DNA of 64,000 nucleotides from JACVRM01 sp963809765 (GTDB taxonomy: Bacteria; Actinomycetota; Thermoleophilia; Gaiellales; Gaiellaceae), in assembly GCA_963809765.1 (NCBI GenBank), contig CAWEKT010000003.1, forward strand, positions 744,001-808,000, in the 5' to 3' direction. Position numbers and translations under genes: made by a program. Shown here piece after piece: positions 1 to 8,548 of this stretch; the stretch's first letter is position 1, and every line of letters begins with the position of its first letter. Below the pieces are notes generated by a model that saw only the letters and a list, made by a program, of their open reading frames with translations, was not told the DNA's origin and made no database searches.

Positions 1-130
1 GCTCCGTCAGCTCGCCCTCGACCCAGACGCTCGGCAGCCGCGACAGCCAGTCGGCGACGCCGCGGTTGAAGGCGGACACCGCGTACACCTTGCGGTCGCC
101 GTACTGCAGCGCCTCGACCTTCCCGCTCAC
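1..130 (-). CDS. xseA: Exodeoxyribonuclease VII large subunit, N-terminal fragment
   Basis: Reading leftward from a GTG at 130, the frame gives 43 residues containing KVYAVSAFNRGV and LPSVWVEGELTE. These match the opening of the N-terminal OB-fold of exonuclease VII large subunits (consensus VSELN...VWVxGEI). The enzyme degrades single-stranded DNA together with XseB. The rest lies beyond the left edge. The GTG at 128-130 is the first plausible start before the motif. A dispersed repeat (176-270) sits directly upstream. Family assignment is fairly sure despite the short fragment. Confidence 0.75.
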   Translation of the reverse strand, partial: MSGKVEALQYGDRKVYAVSAFNRGVADWLSRLPSVWVEGELTE

Positions 131-175
131 GAAAGCAGAATGCCTGAACCGCTTCGCTGCGCTCGCGCACACGGC

Positions 176-270
176 GAACCATGGGGATGGGGTTACCTGG
201 GTTCCCCCGCGTGCCGCCTCCTTGCGCGCGTTGGACGTTGTGCTCGCGTTTCAGGAGCCGGCGGATGCGG
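176..270. repeat. Dispersed intergenic repeat, copy 1
   Basis: This stretch closely resembles 55279-55368. Both start GAACCATGGGGATGGGGTT, continue with an ACCTGG-TTCCCCC segment, then CTCCTTGCG, and end in GCGTTTCAGGAGCCGGCGG. The outer blocks are nearly identical and the middle has small indels. This copy lies upstream of xseA; the other lies between a response regulator and a deacetylase gene. No coding frame is shared, so it is a non-coding dispersed element of unknown role. Confidence 0.75.
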
Positions 271-399
271 GCGTGGTACCGAGGGATGAAGTCGTCGCTG
301 ATATTTGACGCAGCCCTGCTGAGGTAGAGCGCCGTGGCTGCCCGGTCGTCAGCGGGGAGGGCGGGAGGGTTTCCGCCTGCCGCCGCGAAAGGGCCGCAC

Positions 400-603
400 A
401 TGGCGGACCCAACCTTCACGCTCGAGCCGAGGGACGCCGAGCCCGCCAAGGTGACCGGCTGGCGCCTGCACGTGCTGATCGAGGCCGGCTACCCGCTGGA
501 CGTGGCCGAGCGAATCGCCTGGAGCGAAGCCGACCTCCATGAAGCGGTCGCGCTCGTCCGCGACGGCTGCCCCTTCGAAGTAGCCGAAAAGATCCTTCTC
601 TAG
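400..603 (+). CDS. Small hypothetical protein (67 aa)
   Basis: From ATG at 400 the product starts MADPTFTLEP and ends CPFEVAEKILL. An in-frame upstream start (334) would add a low-complexity GC-rich leader that does not look coding, so 400 is preferred. The core GWRLHVLIEAGYPLDVAERIA followed by alternating D/E and A/L looks like two or three short helices with no membrane segment. I know of small actinobacterial proteins with this look but no function. It faces the convergent coiled-coil gene across a hairpin repeat. Confidence 0.6.
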   Translation: MADPTFTLEPRDAEPAKVTGWRLHVLIEAGYPLDVAERIAWSEADLHEAVALVRDGCPFEVAEKILL

Positions 604-617
604 CCGTTCACCGGCGG

Positions 618-862
618 AGCCGGGCTTGCCCCGGCGCAGCCACACCGCGCGAACGTCGCGTCTATCAGGCCGTTCGCGTTCGGTCTCACCGCCGAAAGTC
701 GTCATGTGAGCGCGAAGCGCGAGCGGACTTTCGGCGGCGAAGCCGGGCTGCCCGGCGGAGCCACACCGCGCGAAGTCGCGTCTGTTCAGGCGTTCGCTGT
801 TCGGTCTACACCGCCGAAAGTCGTCATGCGCAGCGCGAAGGGCAAGCGGACTTTCGGCGGCT
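618..862. repeat. Two-copy tandem repeat (unit about 123 bp), each with a hairpin
   Basis: Unit 1 (618-740) and unit 2 (741-862) share AGCCGGGCT, GAGCCACACCGCGCGAA, TCGCGTCT and the hairpin arms. In each unit CCGCCGAAAGTC pairs with GACTTTCGGCGG (689-700 with 726-737; 811-822 with 849-860), a 12-bp perfect stem. The repeat fills the gap between two converging genes (ending 603 and 863), a place where a bidirectional terminator or barrier would be expected. There is no T-run, so classical intrinsic termination is not shown. Confidence 0.8.
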
Positions 863-2218
863 TTAATCCCGCCCGATGGCGGCCGTCCGGCGCTCGACGC
901 TCGCTAACGCGTCGTCGATACGGCGCGTGAGCTCGGCGAGCCGGGACTCGAGCGCGGCCCGGTGGGCCTCGCCCTCCCGGATCGCCGTGCGCGTGCGCTC
1001 GCGCACGTCGCGCTCGGCCTCCTCGAGGCGATGCTCGAGCGAGCGCAGGAACTCCTCGCGCTGGCGCTCGAGGTTGTCGGCGACGGCGGAGAGACGCGAC
1101 TCGAGTCGCCGCGCGCCCGCGTCGCCCAGCTCCGCCAGCCGCTCGGCCAGCGCCGCCTGCGAGTCCCGCGCGAACATCTCGACGGCGCGGTCGAGCTCGC
1201 GGCCGAGCCGCTTGGCCGCCTGCTCGCGCGCGTTCTTGGACGACTCCTCGAACTGCTGGCTCGCAGCGTCCGCGTAGCGCTCCGCGGCCCGGTCGACGCT
1301 CCGCTGCAGCTGCTCCACCTGGCGCCGCTCGACGTCGGCGAGGGTGGTCTGGATCCGCCGCGCCGCCTCCAGCGCCTCGCGCTCGATCCGCTCGCTCAGC
1401 TCCCGCTCGCGCTGGCGCATGCGCTCCTCGACCTCCTGCAGCGCCCGCTTCCGCTCCAGGCCGTGGGCATCCAGCTCGGCCTGTGCCTCGCTGACCGCGT
1501 CGCGGGCGGACTGAAGGAGCTCCACCCGCAGCCGGGCGACCAGCTGCCGCTGCTCCTCCCCGCCGGCCTCGAGCCGCTGAACCTCCTTGCCGAGCCTGCT
1601 CTCCGCGCCCTCGAGCAGCTCCTCCTGGCGCGCGGAGACGTGTGCGACCTGCGACGCGAGCCGCTCCTGCGCGCGCTCGAGGTCGGCCGACCAGGCGGCG
1701 AGCCGCTCGGCGACCCGCCGTTGCACGGCAGCGAGCCGCTCGGCGAGCTCGCCGTCGATCTGGCGCTCGCGCGCCGCCAGCGCCGCCCGACGCTCCTCTG
1801 CCACTCGGCGCTCCTCGTCGAGCAGCGCCGAGAGCGATTCGGCTCGCGCGCGTGCAAGCGTGCGCTCGAGCTCGGCCGCCCTGGTGGCGGTCTCCCGCTG
1901 GACGACCTGCTCGAGCTCGGCGCGTGCCGCCTCGGCCCGGGCGTCGAGCTCTCTCGAGCCCGCCACGGCGTTGCGCAGCGCCGCCGCGCCCAGGACGGTG
2001 GCCGCGGCGAGCGTGAGCCCCGTGGCCGACACGGCGAGCGCCACGCTTGGCTCGAACGCCAGGACGACCCAGGCAGCGGCCGCCGCAACGCCGACCGGCG
2101 CAGCGGCCAGAGCGAGCCGCTTCGCCCGGACCCGCTCCAGCAGCGCGGCCGCGAGCGCCGCCGCGGCCAGCGGCACCGAGAAGGCGAAGACCAGCGCGAA
2201 CGCGTCCTCGAGGCTCAC
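863..2218 (-). CDS. Membrane-anchored coiled-coil protein
   Basis: A 451-residue protein. Two hydrophobic segments lie at about residues 5-27 and 35-75. From about residue 85 to the end it is an almost unbroken Glu/Arg/Ala-rich heptad-like coiled coil (for example ERQIDGELAERLAAVQRRVAE) with no recognised enzymatic motif. It probably sits in the membrane with a long cytoplasmic rod, like a scaffold. It is followed closely upstream by another membrane protein on the same strand. Function unknown; the family may be lineage-specific. Confidence 0.75.
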   Translation of the reverse strand: MSLEDAFALVFAFSVPLAAAALAAALLERVRAKRLALAAAPVGVAAAAAWVVLAFEPSVALAVSATGLTLAAATVLGAAALRNAVAGSRELDARAEAARAELEQVVQRETATRAAELERTLARARAESLSALLDEERRVAEERRAALAARERQIDGELAERLAAVQRRVAERLAAWSADLERAQERLASQVAHVSARQEELLEGAESRLGKEVQRLEAGGEEQRQLVARLRVELLQSARDAVSEAQAELDAHGLERKRALQEVEERMRQRERELSERIEREALEAARRIQTTLADVERRQVEQLQRSVDRAAERYADAASQQFEESSKNAREQAAKRLGRELDRAVEMFARDSQAALAERLAELGDAGARRLESRLSAVADNLERQREEFLRSLEHRLEEAERDVRERTRTAIREGEAHRAALESRLAELTRRIDDALASVERRTAAIGRD

Positions 2219-2237
2219 CCGGACAGCGTAATGCGCG

Positions 2238-2909
2238 TCAGACGTGGGTCAGAAGGACTGCGACCGCCAGCGTGACGACCGCAACGGTGAGCAGCTTCAG
2301 CGCGCGCTCGGGCGAAGCGGTGAGCGAGGCTGCCGTCAGGGTCTCGACGGTTCCGTCCTCCCACTCGACGGCACCGGACACCGCGCGTGCTCGGCGCCGC
2401 ACGTCGCGGACGCGCGTGGAGAGCTCGCGCTGGGCGAGACTGAGCACGGTGGCGCGCCAGCGCGGCGACGACCGCGGCGGCGTCGAGCCGCTCCGCCGTG
2501 ACGAGGTACGCGGCCAGCAGCGGCAGTGCACCCCAGGCCAGGCCGAACCAGAGGTCGGAGTGGAACGCGCCGCCGAAGAGCTCGAGGTTGTACGCGACGA
2601 CGAGGAAGCCTCCTGCCGCCACGAACGGCAGCAGCCAGAGCGTCCAGGCGAGCGCGCTGGCGACTCCGATCGCCAGCCGCGGCCACGATCGACGCAGCTG
2701 CGAGCGCCCAGAGCACGGCGTCCGGGATACGCGTTCGCAGTGGCCGCCCGTTCAGCTCGTCGAGCGCATGCGCACCGACGCCGAGCGCGAGCGCGAAGGC
2801 GAGGAGCGCGACGCCGAGCCGCCCCCAGCTGAAGCCGGCGCGCGAGCCCCGCGCCGAGCGCGACGTAGGAGAGGTGCCAGAGCGTGTAGGGGGCGTGCAG
2901 GAGCGTCAC
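2238..2909 (-). CDS. Polytopic membrane protein, frameshifted
   Basis: A continuous protein can be read only by switching frame three times. It starts MTLLHAPYTLWHLSYVALGAG, then RLGVALLAFALALGVGAHAL with HALDELNGRPL, then GGFLVVAYNLELFGG, and ends ALKLLTVAVVTLAVAVLLTHV. It has about six hydrophobic segments, and the HALDEL-x4-L loop looks conserved. Breaks lie near 2830, 2690 and 2455. Net length is about 223 residues. Function is not recognised. The indels look like sequence errors, because conserved-looking protein continues on both sides of each. Confidence 0.6.
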   Translation of the reverse strand: MTLLHAPYTLWHLSYVALGAGLARRLQLGAARRRAPRLRARARRRCACARRAERAATANAYPGRRALGARSCVDRGRGWRSESPARSPGRSGCCRSWRQEASSSSRTTSSSSAARSTPTSGSAWPGVHCRCWPRTSSRRSGSTPPRSSPRWRATVLSLAQRELSTRVRDVRRRARAVSGAVEWEDGTVETLTAASLTASPERALKLLTVAVVTLAVAVLLTHV

Positions 2910-2970
2910 GTAGTCGCGCCAGCCACCCCGCTCCAGCGCATAGAACGCCGGCCGTGCTCGCCGGCCTCGC

Positions 2971-3694
2971 TCACGCCCGGCGCCCCCACATCACCACACC
3001 TCCGCCGAGGCTGAGCCCGCGACGCTCGACGCGCTCGACCCCTGCGCGCCGCCACAACCGCTCCAGCTCCGCCGCAGGGTAGCGCTCGGCGAAGTCGCGG
3101 ATGCTCGGCCCGAGGAAGGCGCCGACGTCAGCCCAGCCCGCGCGAGATCAGCCGGCCGGCCACCGGCAGACCGGCGCGAACCCAGAGCTCCCACGGCAGC
3201 CGCCACGGCTGCGCGGGAACGCCGAACTCGAGCGAGGCGACGACCCCGCCGGGACGCACGACGCGCGCCAGCTCGCGCGAGCGTCGCGGCAGGATCGTCG
3301 ACGTAGCGGAGCAGGTACGTGAACGTCAGGGCGTCGAAGGAGGCGTCCTCGAAGGGCAGCGACTCCGCACGCCCCTCGACCAGCTCGATGCGGTCCGCCA
3401 GGCCGGCCGCCTCGACGCGCACGCGGCCCGCTGCGAGCATCCCTTCGCTCTGGTCGAGCCCGACGACGCGGCAGCCGTGCCGGCGCGCCAGGGCGATCGG
3501 CCACGGCAGCCGTCCCGGTCGCGACGTCGAGCACGCGCGCGTCCGGGCCCGCCTCGACGCGGGAGACGAGGAAGGAGCGCCAGCGCGGGTCCTGGCCGAA
3601 CGAGAGCAGCCGCGCGTAGCGGTCGTAGGTCGGGCCGATCGGCGCGAACAGCCGTCGGGCGGCGCCCGTTCGGCGGGGAGACGGCCCCGGCCAC
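2971..3694 (-). CDS. UbiE/MenG-like SAM-dependent methyltransferase, frameshifted
   Basis: The reconstructed product holds APIGPTYDRYARLLSFGQD, the SAM-binding motif I segment ARVLDVATGTAAV, then CRVVGLDQSEGML and FDALTFTYLLRYVDDPA, and it ends ...MWGRRA at 2971. This order matches ubiquinone/menaquinone C-methyltransferases, which methylate demethylmenaquinone using SAM. Breaks lie near 3660, 3495, 3275 and 3150, each switching frame without losing the family pattern. The start is taken from a GTG at 3694 but is uncertain. A quinone role is likely but other small-molecule methyltransferases share the fold. Confidence 0.65.
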
Positions 3695-3719
3695 GGACGG
3701 AGTCTATGCTCGGCCCGCC

Positions 3720-4279
3720 GTGGGTCTCGCCGAGGAGCTGGAGCAGGTGGCAGGCGAGGCCGCGCCGCTCGCGGCCGACGGCGAGGCGCTGGCGGGAGTC
3801 GTGCCCGTGGAGGCCGCGCAGGGCACGCGGGTCTACCTCTGTGCCTTCTCGGATGCGAGCTGGACGCCGCACCTGGCTGGTCACCGACGACGGTGGCAGG
3901 GCGGTGACCGACCGGACCAGGGTGCGGGAGACGGCGTCTCTCGCCGCACTGTGCGAGCTCGCAGAGGAGAACGCGGCCGGGGGCGACCTCGACGACCTGC
4001 GCGCCCAGCTGGTCGCGCTGCGGCTGACCGAGGACCCGCCGGGGATCGCACGAGGCCGAGGAGGCGGTTGCCGCGCTGCAGAATGTGATCGGCGCGCCGC
4101 CCCAGGTCGCGAGCGCGGCGCGGCTCGATCGGATCGGGGCGGCGACCCGCCGGCTCGAGGCAGCGCTCGGGGACGGCACCGGGTCGCCGTTCACGCAGGC
4201 GATGACGCGGTCAGGGGAGGCCGTACAGGCGTTCGTCGCCGACGTGGAAGCGGCCTACCGCGCCCCGCTCGACGGCTGA
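3720..4279 (+). CDS. Hypothetical protein, frameshifted
   Basis: From GTG at 3720 the reading is LAEELEQVAGEAAPLAADGE, then VYLCAFSDASW, WLVTDDGGRAVTDR, LCELAEENAAGGDLDDL, and finally APPQVASAARLDRIGAA to the stop at 4279. Two frame changes (near 3865 and 4048) are needed, giving about 187 residues. It is soluble, acidic and mostly helical at the C-terminus, with no signal peptide and no recognised domain. Its 5' end is divergent from the methyltransferase gene, with about 25 bp between starts, so the two may share a control region. Confidence 0.5.
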
Positions 4280-4287
4280 CCTGGCCC

Positions 4288-4576
4288 TCAGCGCATGAAG
4301 CCCTGGCGCGCGGCGCTCACGAGCGCCACCGCCTCGGGGAAGAGCACGCGCATCGCGTCTCGGAGCGCAATGGCCTGCTCCTCGGGGCTGCCGGTGGCGT
4401 TCACCTGGCTCAGCGCCGCCGCACGTGAGCTCGACGGCGGTGTTGAGGGTGAGCGTCGCGAACTGCTCCCGCTGGGCCTCTTGAACCGACTCCGCCTGCC
4501 TGGCGGCGAACTCCTGCAGGTTGCGCATGAGCTCCTCGGGGTCGCCCCCGAACGGAAATCCGAATCCGCCTTCCAC
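4288..4576 (-). CDS. Small hypothetical protein, frameshifted
   Basis: The GTG at 4576 is preceded by a strong ribosome site, AGAGGAGG, which fixes the start. The product begins VEGGFGFPFGGDPEELMRNL, continues FAARQAESVQEAQREQ and, after one frame change near 4425, ends PEAVALVSAARQGFMR. About 96 residues, helical and Gln/Glu-rich. I recognise no domain. It is convergent with the previous gene and divergent from proline dehydrogenase. Confidence 0.55.
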
Positions 4577-4666
4577 CGTCCTCCTCTCGCCGACCCGGCC
4601 ATTCTGACGGTCGCGGCCTGCCCACCGCTCCGGGCCGGAGCCAAACCCTCCTAGAATCCTCGCCGC

Positions 4667-5590
4667 GTGACCGTTCTCGACCGGGCGCTCGTCCATCTGC
4701 TGCCGGCGGTGCCGAAGCCCGTGGTGCGGCGGATCTCCTCGCGGTACATCGCCGGCACCGAGCTCGAGGACGCCTGCGAGGTCGTGAAGACCCTGAACGC
4801 GGCCGGCAAGCTCGCCACCATCGACGTCCTCGGCGAGGAGATCACGAGCGCCGGCGAGGCGCGGGAGATCGAGGCGACCTACGAGGACGTGTTCGACACC
4901 ATCGAGCAGCAGGGGCTGGGCTCCAACGTCAGCGTCAAGCTGACCGCGCTCGGGCTCAAGCTCGATTACGGCCTCTGTCGCGACAACCTCGAGCGCGTGG
5001 TGCGCCGCGCCGGCGAGAGCGGCAACTTCGTCCGGGTCGACATGGAGGACTCCTCGACGACCGACGACACGCTGCGCATCTACCGCGAGCTGCGGGAGGC
5101 GGGGCACGACAACGTCGGCATCGTGCTGCAGGCGGCGCTGAGGCGCTCGCTCGACGACGTCGCGACCCTGGCCGATCTCGGCCTCAACGTCCGCCTCTGC
5201 AAGGGGATCTACGTCGAGCCGCCCGACGTCGCCTACCAGGGCTACCAGGAGGTGCGCGAGAGCTTCCTGCGCATCTTGGGTGCGCTCCTCGACGTCGGCG
5301 GGTACGTCGGCATCGCCACCCATGACGACTGGCTGCTGAGCGAGACGCAGGCACGCCTGCACGCGCGCGGCCTGGCACGGGACGAACACGAGTTCCAGAT
5401 GCTGCTCGGCGTCCGTCCGGGCCTCGGCGACACGCTCGTCCGCGACGGGCACCGCCTGCGCATCTACGTGCCGTTCGGGCGCCAGTGGTACGCCTACTCG
5501 CTGCGGCGGCTGCAGGAGAACCCGAAGATCGCCGGCTACATCGCAGCCGACACGCTCGGCCGGCTCGTGCCCGGCCGTAACGGGCGCTAA
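4667..5590 (+). CDS. Proline dehydrogenase
   Basis: A 307-residue stand-alone PRODH. It oxidises L-proline to pyrroline-5-carboxylate with FAD and passes electrons to the quinone pool, the first step of proline use. The TIM-barrel signatures are visible: RVDMEDSSTTDDTL, NVRLCKGIYVEPPDV, ATHDDWLL, and YVPFGRQWYAYSLRRLQEN near the C-terminus, whose paired arginines bind the substrate carboxylate. Length matches the monofunctional (non-PutA) form. No P5C dehydrogenase gene is adjacent. A TAGAAT hexamer lies 9 nt before the GTG. Confidence 0.9.
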   Translation: MTVLDRALVHLLPAVPKPVVRRISSRYIAGTELEDACEVVKTLNAAGKLATIDVLGEEITSAGEAREIEATYEDVFDTIEQQGLGSNVSVKLTALGLKLDYGLCRDNLERVVRRAGESGNFVRVDMEDSSTTDDTLRIYRELREAGHDNVGIVLQAALRRSLDDVATLADLGLNVRLCKGIYVEPPDVAYQGYQEVRESFLRILGALLDVGGYVGIATHDDWLLSETQARLHARGLARDEHEFQMLLGVRPGLGDTLVRDGHRLRIYVPFGRQWYAYSLRRLQENPKIAGYIAADTLGRLVPGRNGR

Positions 5591-5595
5591 GCCCT

Positions 5596-5958
5596 CTACG
5601 GAGGGGGCGGGGGCGGCCCGGGCGGAGGAACCTCTTCCTCCTCGACCACCGTGCGCCGCTCGACGGGCCGCGCGGGCGCATCCTCGACCACCGTGCGCCG
5701 CTCGACCGGCTGCGGCGGCGCGTCCTCGACGTAGGTGCGCCGCGCGGCGGGCGCGCCCTCGACGTACGTCGCCCGGCGGAAGCCGCCGCGCCCCCACCAG
5801 CTGCTCCAGAAGATCAGCGTCAGGCCGAAGGAGATGATCCCGATGACGATGAGGATGACGCCAACCGCGTCGACGTCGATGCCCTCGGCCTCGCCCGTGA
5901 CGGCCCAGATGAGGATGGCGCCCACGCCAACGAGCAGGAGGCTGACGACGATGCCCAC
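5596..5958 (-). CDS. DUF6458-like small membrane protein
   Basis: A 120-residue protein. The N-terminal half has two hydrophobic segments (IVVSLLLVGVGAILIWAV and VGVILIVIGIISFGLTLIFW) separated by EAEGIDVDAVG, the pattern of DUF6458 proteins of Actinobacteria. The C-terminal half is a disordered tail with an imperfect repeat, RRTYVEDAP / RRTVVEDAP, ending in polyproline. The tail probably faces the cytoplasm. Function of the family is unknown. It converges with proline dehydrogenase, only 5 bp between stops. Confidence 0.75.
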   Translation of the reverse strand: MGIVVSLLLVGVGAILIWAVTGEAEGIDVDAVGVILIVIGIISFGLTLIFWSSWWGRGGFRRATYVEGAPAARRTYVEDAPPQPVERRTVVEDAPARPVERRTVVEEEEVPPPGPPPPPP

Positions 5959-6024
5959 GCCTGGAGGATAGGCACCCGCTCCTCATGCTGCGCCACCAGG
6001 GCGAGTGGCACCTAGATTTGACGC

Positions 6025-7326
6025 ATGTCGTGGGTTCCGAGCCTGCCGCGGAGAGCCTGGCAGGTGCTCGGAGCGAGCATGCTCTCGGCGGTCGGCACGG
6101 GCTTCGTCATGCCGTTCACGATCGTGTACCTGCACGAGATCCGCGGCATCGGCCTCGCGACGGCCGCGCTCGCGATGACGGCCCTGCCGGTGGCCGCGCT
6201 CGCGTCGTCGTTCGGCTCCGGCCCGCTGATCGACCGCTTCGGCCCGCGGCGGGTGCTCGTCGGCATGCTCGCGATCGCGTCGCTGGGCTCGCTCGGGTTG
6301 ATCCTGGTGCGGGAGCCCTGGCACGCGTTCATCGCCATCGCGCTACTCGGCGTCGGCATCTCGAGCTCCTGGGTCGGGCTGCAGCCGACCCTGGCGTCGA
6401 TCGTGTCGCCGGCGCAGCGGTCGGATGCGTTCGCCGTCCAGTTCGCGCTGCTGAACGCGGGCTTCGGGGTGGGCGGGCTCGCGGGCGGACTCATCGTCGA
6501 CCTCGACGAGGCGCGCACGTTCGAGGCGCTCTACCTGTTCGACGCGTTCTCGTTTGCCGCCTTCGCGGCGATCATGGCGCTGCTCCGCGACGTCGGCGCC
6601 CCGGTGCGCCGGGAGGTCGAGGATGCGGGCGGCTACCGCGCCGTTGCGCGCGACCGCGTCTTCGCCCGCGTGTGGTCGCTGAACACCCTGCTCGTCGCCG
6701 TCGGACACGTGCAGCTCGATACCGCGTTCCCGGCGTACGTCGTCCTCTTCGCCGACCAGGACCCCAAGGTCGTCGGCATCGCCTTCGCCGCCAACACCTT
6801 CACGATCGTCGCCGGGCAGTTCGCGGTCACCCGCTGGCTCAAGGGCCGGCGCCGCACGAGGGGGCTGATGGTGCAGGCGGCGTTCTGGGCCGCGGCCTGG
6901 GGGCTGACGATCGCGGCCGGCGAGCTCGCGTTCGGCAGCGCCGCCGCCCCGGCCTTCGTAGCGGCGGCGATGCTGATCGCCGTCGGGGAGATGCTGCACT
7001 CGCCGACCGTGCCGGCGATTGTCAACGACCTGGCGCCCGACGAGCTCCGCGGCCGCTACAACGCCGCCAACGCGGCGTCGTGGCAGTCGGCGCGCATCGT
7101 CGGCGCGCCCGTGGCGGGCGTCTTCCTCGGAGCCGGCCTCGCCGTCCCGCTCCTCTTCGTCTTCGTCGGCGCCTGTGGCGTCGCCGCGCTGCTCGCGCTC
7201 GAGCTCGAACGCCGGCTGCCGCCGGCCGCGAACGGGCTGGCACCGCCGAGCGACGGGGCCGGGGCCGGGGACGCGTCGCACCCGCGGGCACTCGCGGCCG
7301 CGGGGACTCAGGCGAGCAGCGAGTAG
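6025..7326 (+). CDS. MFS family transporter
   Basis: A 433-residue, roughly 12-helix major facilitator protein. The cytoplasmic loop after helix 2 reads GPLIDRFGPRRVLVG, the classical MFS motif A (G-x3-D-x-x-GR-x). The second half contains LRGRYNAANAASWQSARIVG, typical of drug-efflux-like members. Substrate cannot be read. TAGATT at 6013-6018 ends 6 nt before the ATG with no ribosome site, suggesting a leaderless transcript. The 3' end overlaps the convergent reductase by 19 bp. Confidence 0.85.
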   Translation: MSWVPSLPRRAWQVLGASMLSAVGTGFVMPFTIVYLHEIRGIGLATAALAMTALPVAALASSFGSGPLIDRFGPRRVLVGMLAIASLGSLGLILVREPWHAFIAIALLGVGISSSWVGLQPTLASIVSPAQRSDAFAVQFALLNAGFGVGGLAGGLIVDLDEARTFEALYLFDAFSFAAFAAIMALLRDVGAPVRREVEDAGGYRAVARDRVFARVWSLNTLLVAVGHVQLDTAFPAYVVLFADQDPKVVGIAFAANTFTIVAGQFAVTRWLKGRRRTRGLMVQAAFWAAAWGLTIAAGELAFGSAAAPAFVAAAMLIAVGEMLHSPTVPAIVNDLAPDELRGRYNAANAASWQSARIVGAPVAGVFLGAGLAVPLLFVFVGACGVAALLALELERRLPPAANGLAPPSDGAGAGDASHPRALAAAGTQASSE

Positions 7327-8069
7327 CCGCCGTCGACGATCAGCGTCTGGCCGCAGACCATGGCGGCGGCCGGGGAGGCGAGGAAGAGGACGGCGCCCGC
7401 GATGTCGTCCGGCTCGACCATGCGGCCGACGGGCGTGCGGGCGTGGGCGGCCGCCAGCATCTCGTCCTTGTTCGGGAAGTGATCGAGGGCGCCGGTCTCG
7501 ACGACGCCCCCGGAGACGGCGTTGACGCGGATCCCGCGCGGAGCGAGCTCGACGCCGAGGTAGCGGACGAGGGACTCGAGCGCCGCCTTCGACGTGCCCA
7601 CGAGCACGTAGTTGGAGAGCACCCTGATCGAGCCGAGGCTCGAGACGGCGACGATGGAGCTGCCGGCCGGCATGCGCGGGGCGGCCGTCCGCGTCAGCGA
7701 GAGCAGCGCCCGTGCGTTGGCGGTCATCGTCCAGTCCCAGTGCTTGTCCTCGGCCTCGAGCGCGGGCCGGATGACGCCGGTCGCGGCGTTGTGGACGAGC
7801 ACGTCGAGCGGTGGCAGCTCGGCCACCTGAGCGAGGACACGCTCCGACGAGACGTTGCCGCGGACGAGCACCGGCTCTGCTCCGTATGCGCGGATCTCCT
7901 CCGCGGCCTGCTCGGCCGCGCGGTCGTTCCGCAGGTAGCCGACCGCGACGCGCGCCGCGCCCTCCTCTGCGAAGCGGAGCGCGATCGCCTTGCCGATCCC
8001 TCGCGTGCCGCCGGTGACGAGGACGGTCGCACCGGCGTGCGCGCCGCCGGCGCCAGCGGGCGCCGTCAC
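7308..8069 (-). CDS. FabL-like enoyl-ACP reductase (SDR family)
   Basis: A 253-residue short-chain dehydrogenase. The NAD(P) motif is VLVTGGTRGIGKAIA. The catalytic segment SLGSIRVLSNYVLVGTSKAAL has Tyr and Lys separated by six residues (Y-x6-K), the spacing of FabL-type enoyl-ACP reductases rather than the Y-x3-K of FabG. GRMVEPDDIAGAVLFLASP and QTLIVDGGYSLLA complete the likeness to Bacillus FabL. It would reduce trans-2-enoyl-ACP in fatty-acid synthesis. Its GTG overlaps the stop of the upstream gene as GTGA, so translation is probably coupled. Confidence 0.75.
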   Translation of the reverse strand: MTAPAGAGGAHAGATVLVTGGTRGIGKAIALRFAEEGAARVAVGYLRNDRAAEQAAEEIRAYGAEPVLVRGNVSSERVLAQVAELPPLDVLVHNAATGVIRPALEAEDKHWDWTMTANARALLSLTRTAAPRMPAGSSIVAVSSLGSIRVLSNYVLVGTSKAALESLVRYLGVELAPRGIRVNAVSGGVVETGALDHFPNKDEMLAAAHARTPVGRMVEPDDIAGAVLFLASPAAAMVCGQTLIVDGGYSLLA

Positions 8070-8341
8070 TGCCTGGGCGGCAGCGGGTCGTACTCGGGCG
8101 CCGAGCTCGGCAGCTCGTCCCAGCCGATGCGGCTGCGCGGCTCCCGCGACGAGTCGCGTGCCGTCGACGAGGCGTGCCCGAGGCGGTCGAGCATCGAGAT
8201 CTGCGCCTCGCCGTAGGCGCGCACGGGATCGTCGTCCGGCAACCCGTCGATCAGCTCGCGCACGCGGGCGCGGATCTGGTAGGCGAAGTGCGGCGTGGCC
8301 GGCCCGACGAGGGCGTCGATGTCCTCCTTCCGCGCCGCCAC
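8066..8341 (-). CDS. Small hypothetical protein coupled to the FabL-like reductase
   Basis: A 91-residue soluble protein: MAARKEDIDALVGPATPHFA, then YQIRARVRELIDGLPDDDP, then VRAYGEAQISMLDRLGH, and a polar Ser/Arg/Pro-rich tail. The first 60 residues look helical. Its stop codon overlaps the reductase start by 4 bp. No domain is recognised. Close coupling suggests co-expression with the reductase, not a proven shared function. Confidence 0.65.
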   Translation of the reverse strand: MAARKEDIDALVGPATPHFAYQIRARVRELIDGLPDDDPVRAYGEAQISMLDRLGHASSTARDSSREPRSRIGWDELPSSAPEYDPLPPRQ

Positions 8342-8548
8342 GAGCCGAGGGTAACAGCGGTGGCGGCGGCACCCTGCCGAAGGCTTGATGTGAAATGGCG
8401 GCTCGCGGGGGCGTCATGGGCCAGCGAGGGCGTCGCGGCGTCCGCAGGGCAGGCTGTCAGCCGTTCAAGGGCGACGGGGCGGCCTCGCGCCGTGCCAGGG
8501 CGTCATCCGGTACCCGTGAATTCACGTCGAGCCTCTAAGGTCGGCGCC

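Noticed and set aside
4211..5986. 591-residue minus-strand frame across proline dehydrogenase
   Set aside because: Antisense shadow; only its 4288-4576 part overlaps a plausible real gene, and that has its own ribosome site.
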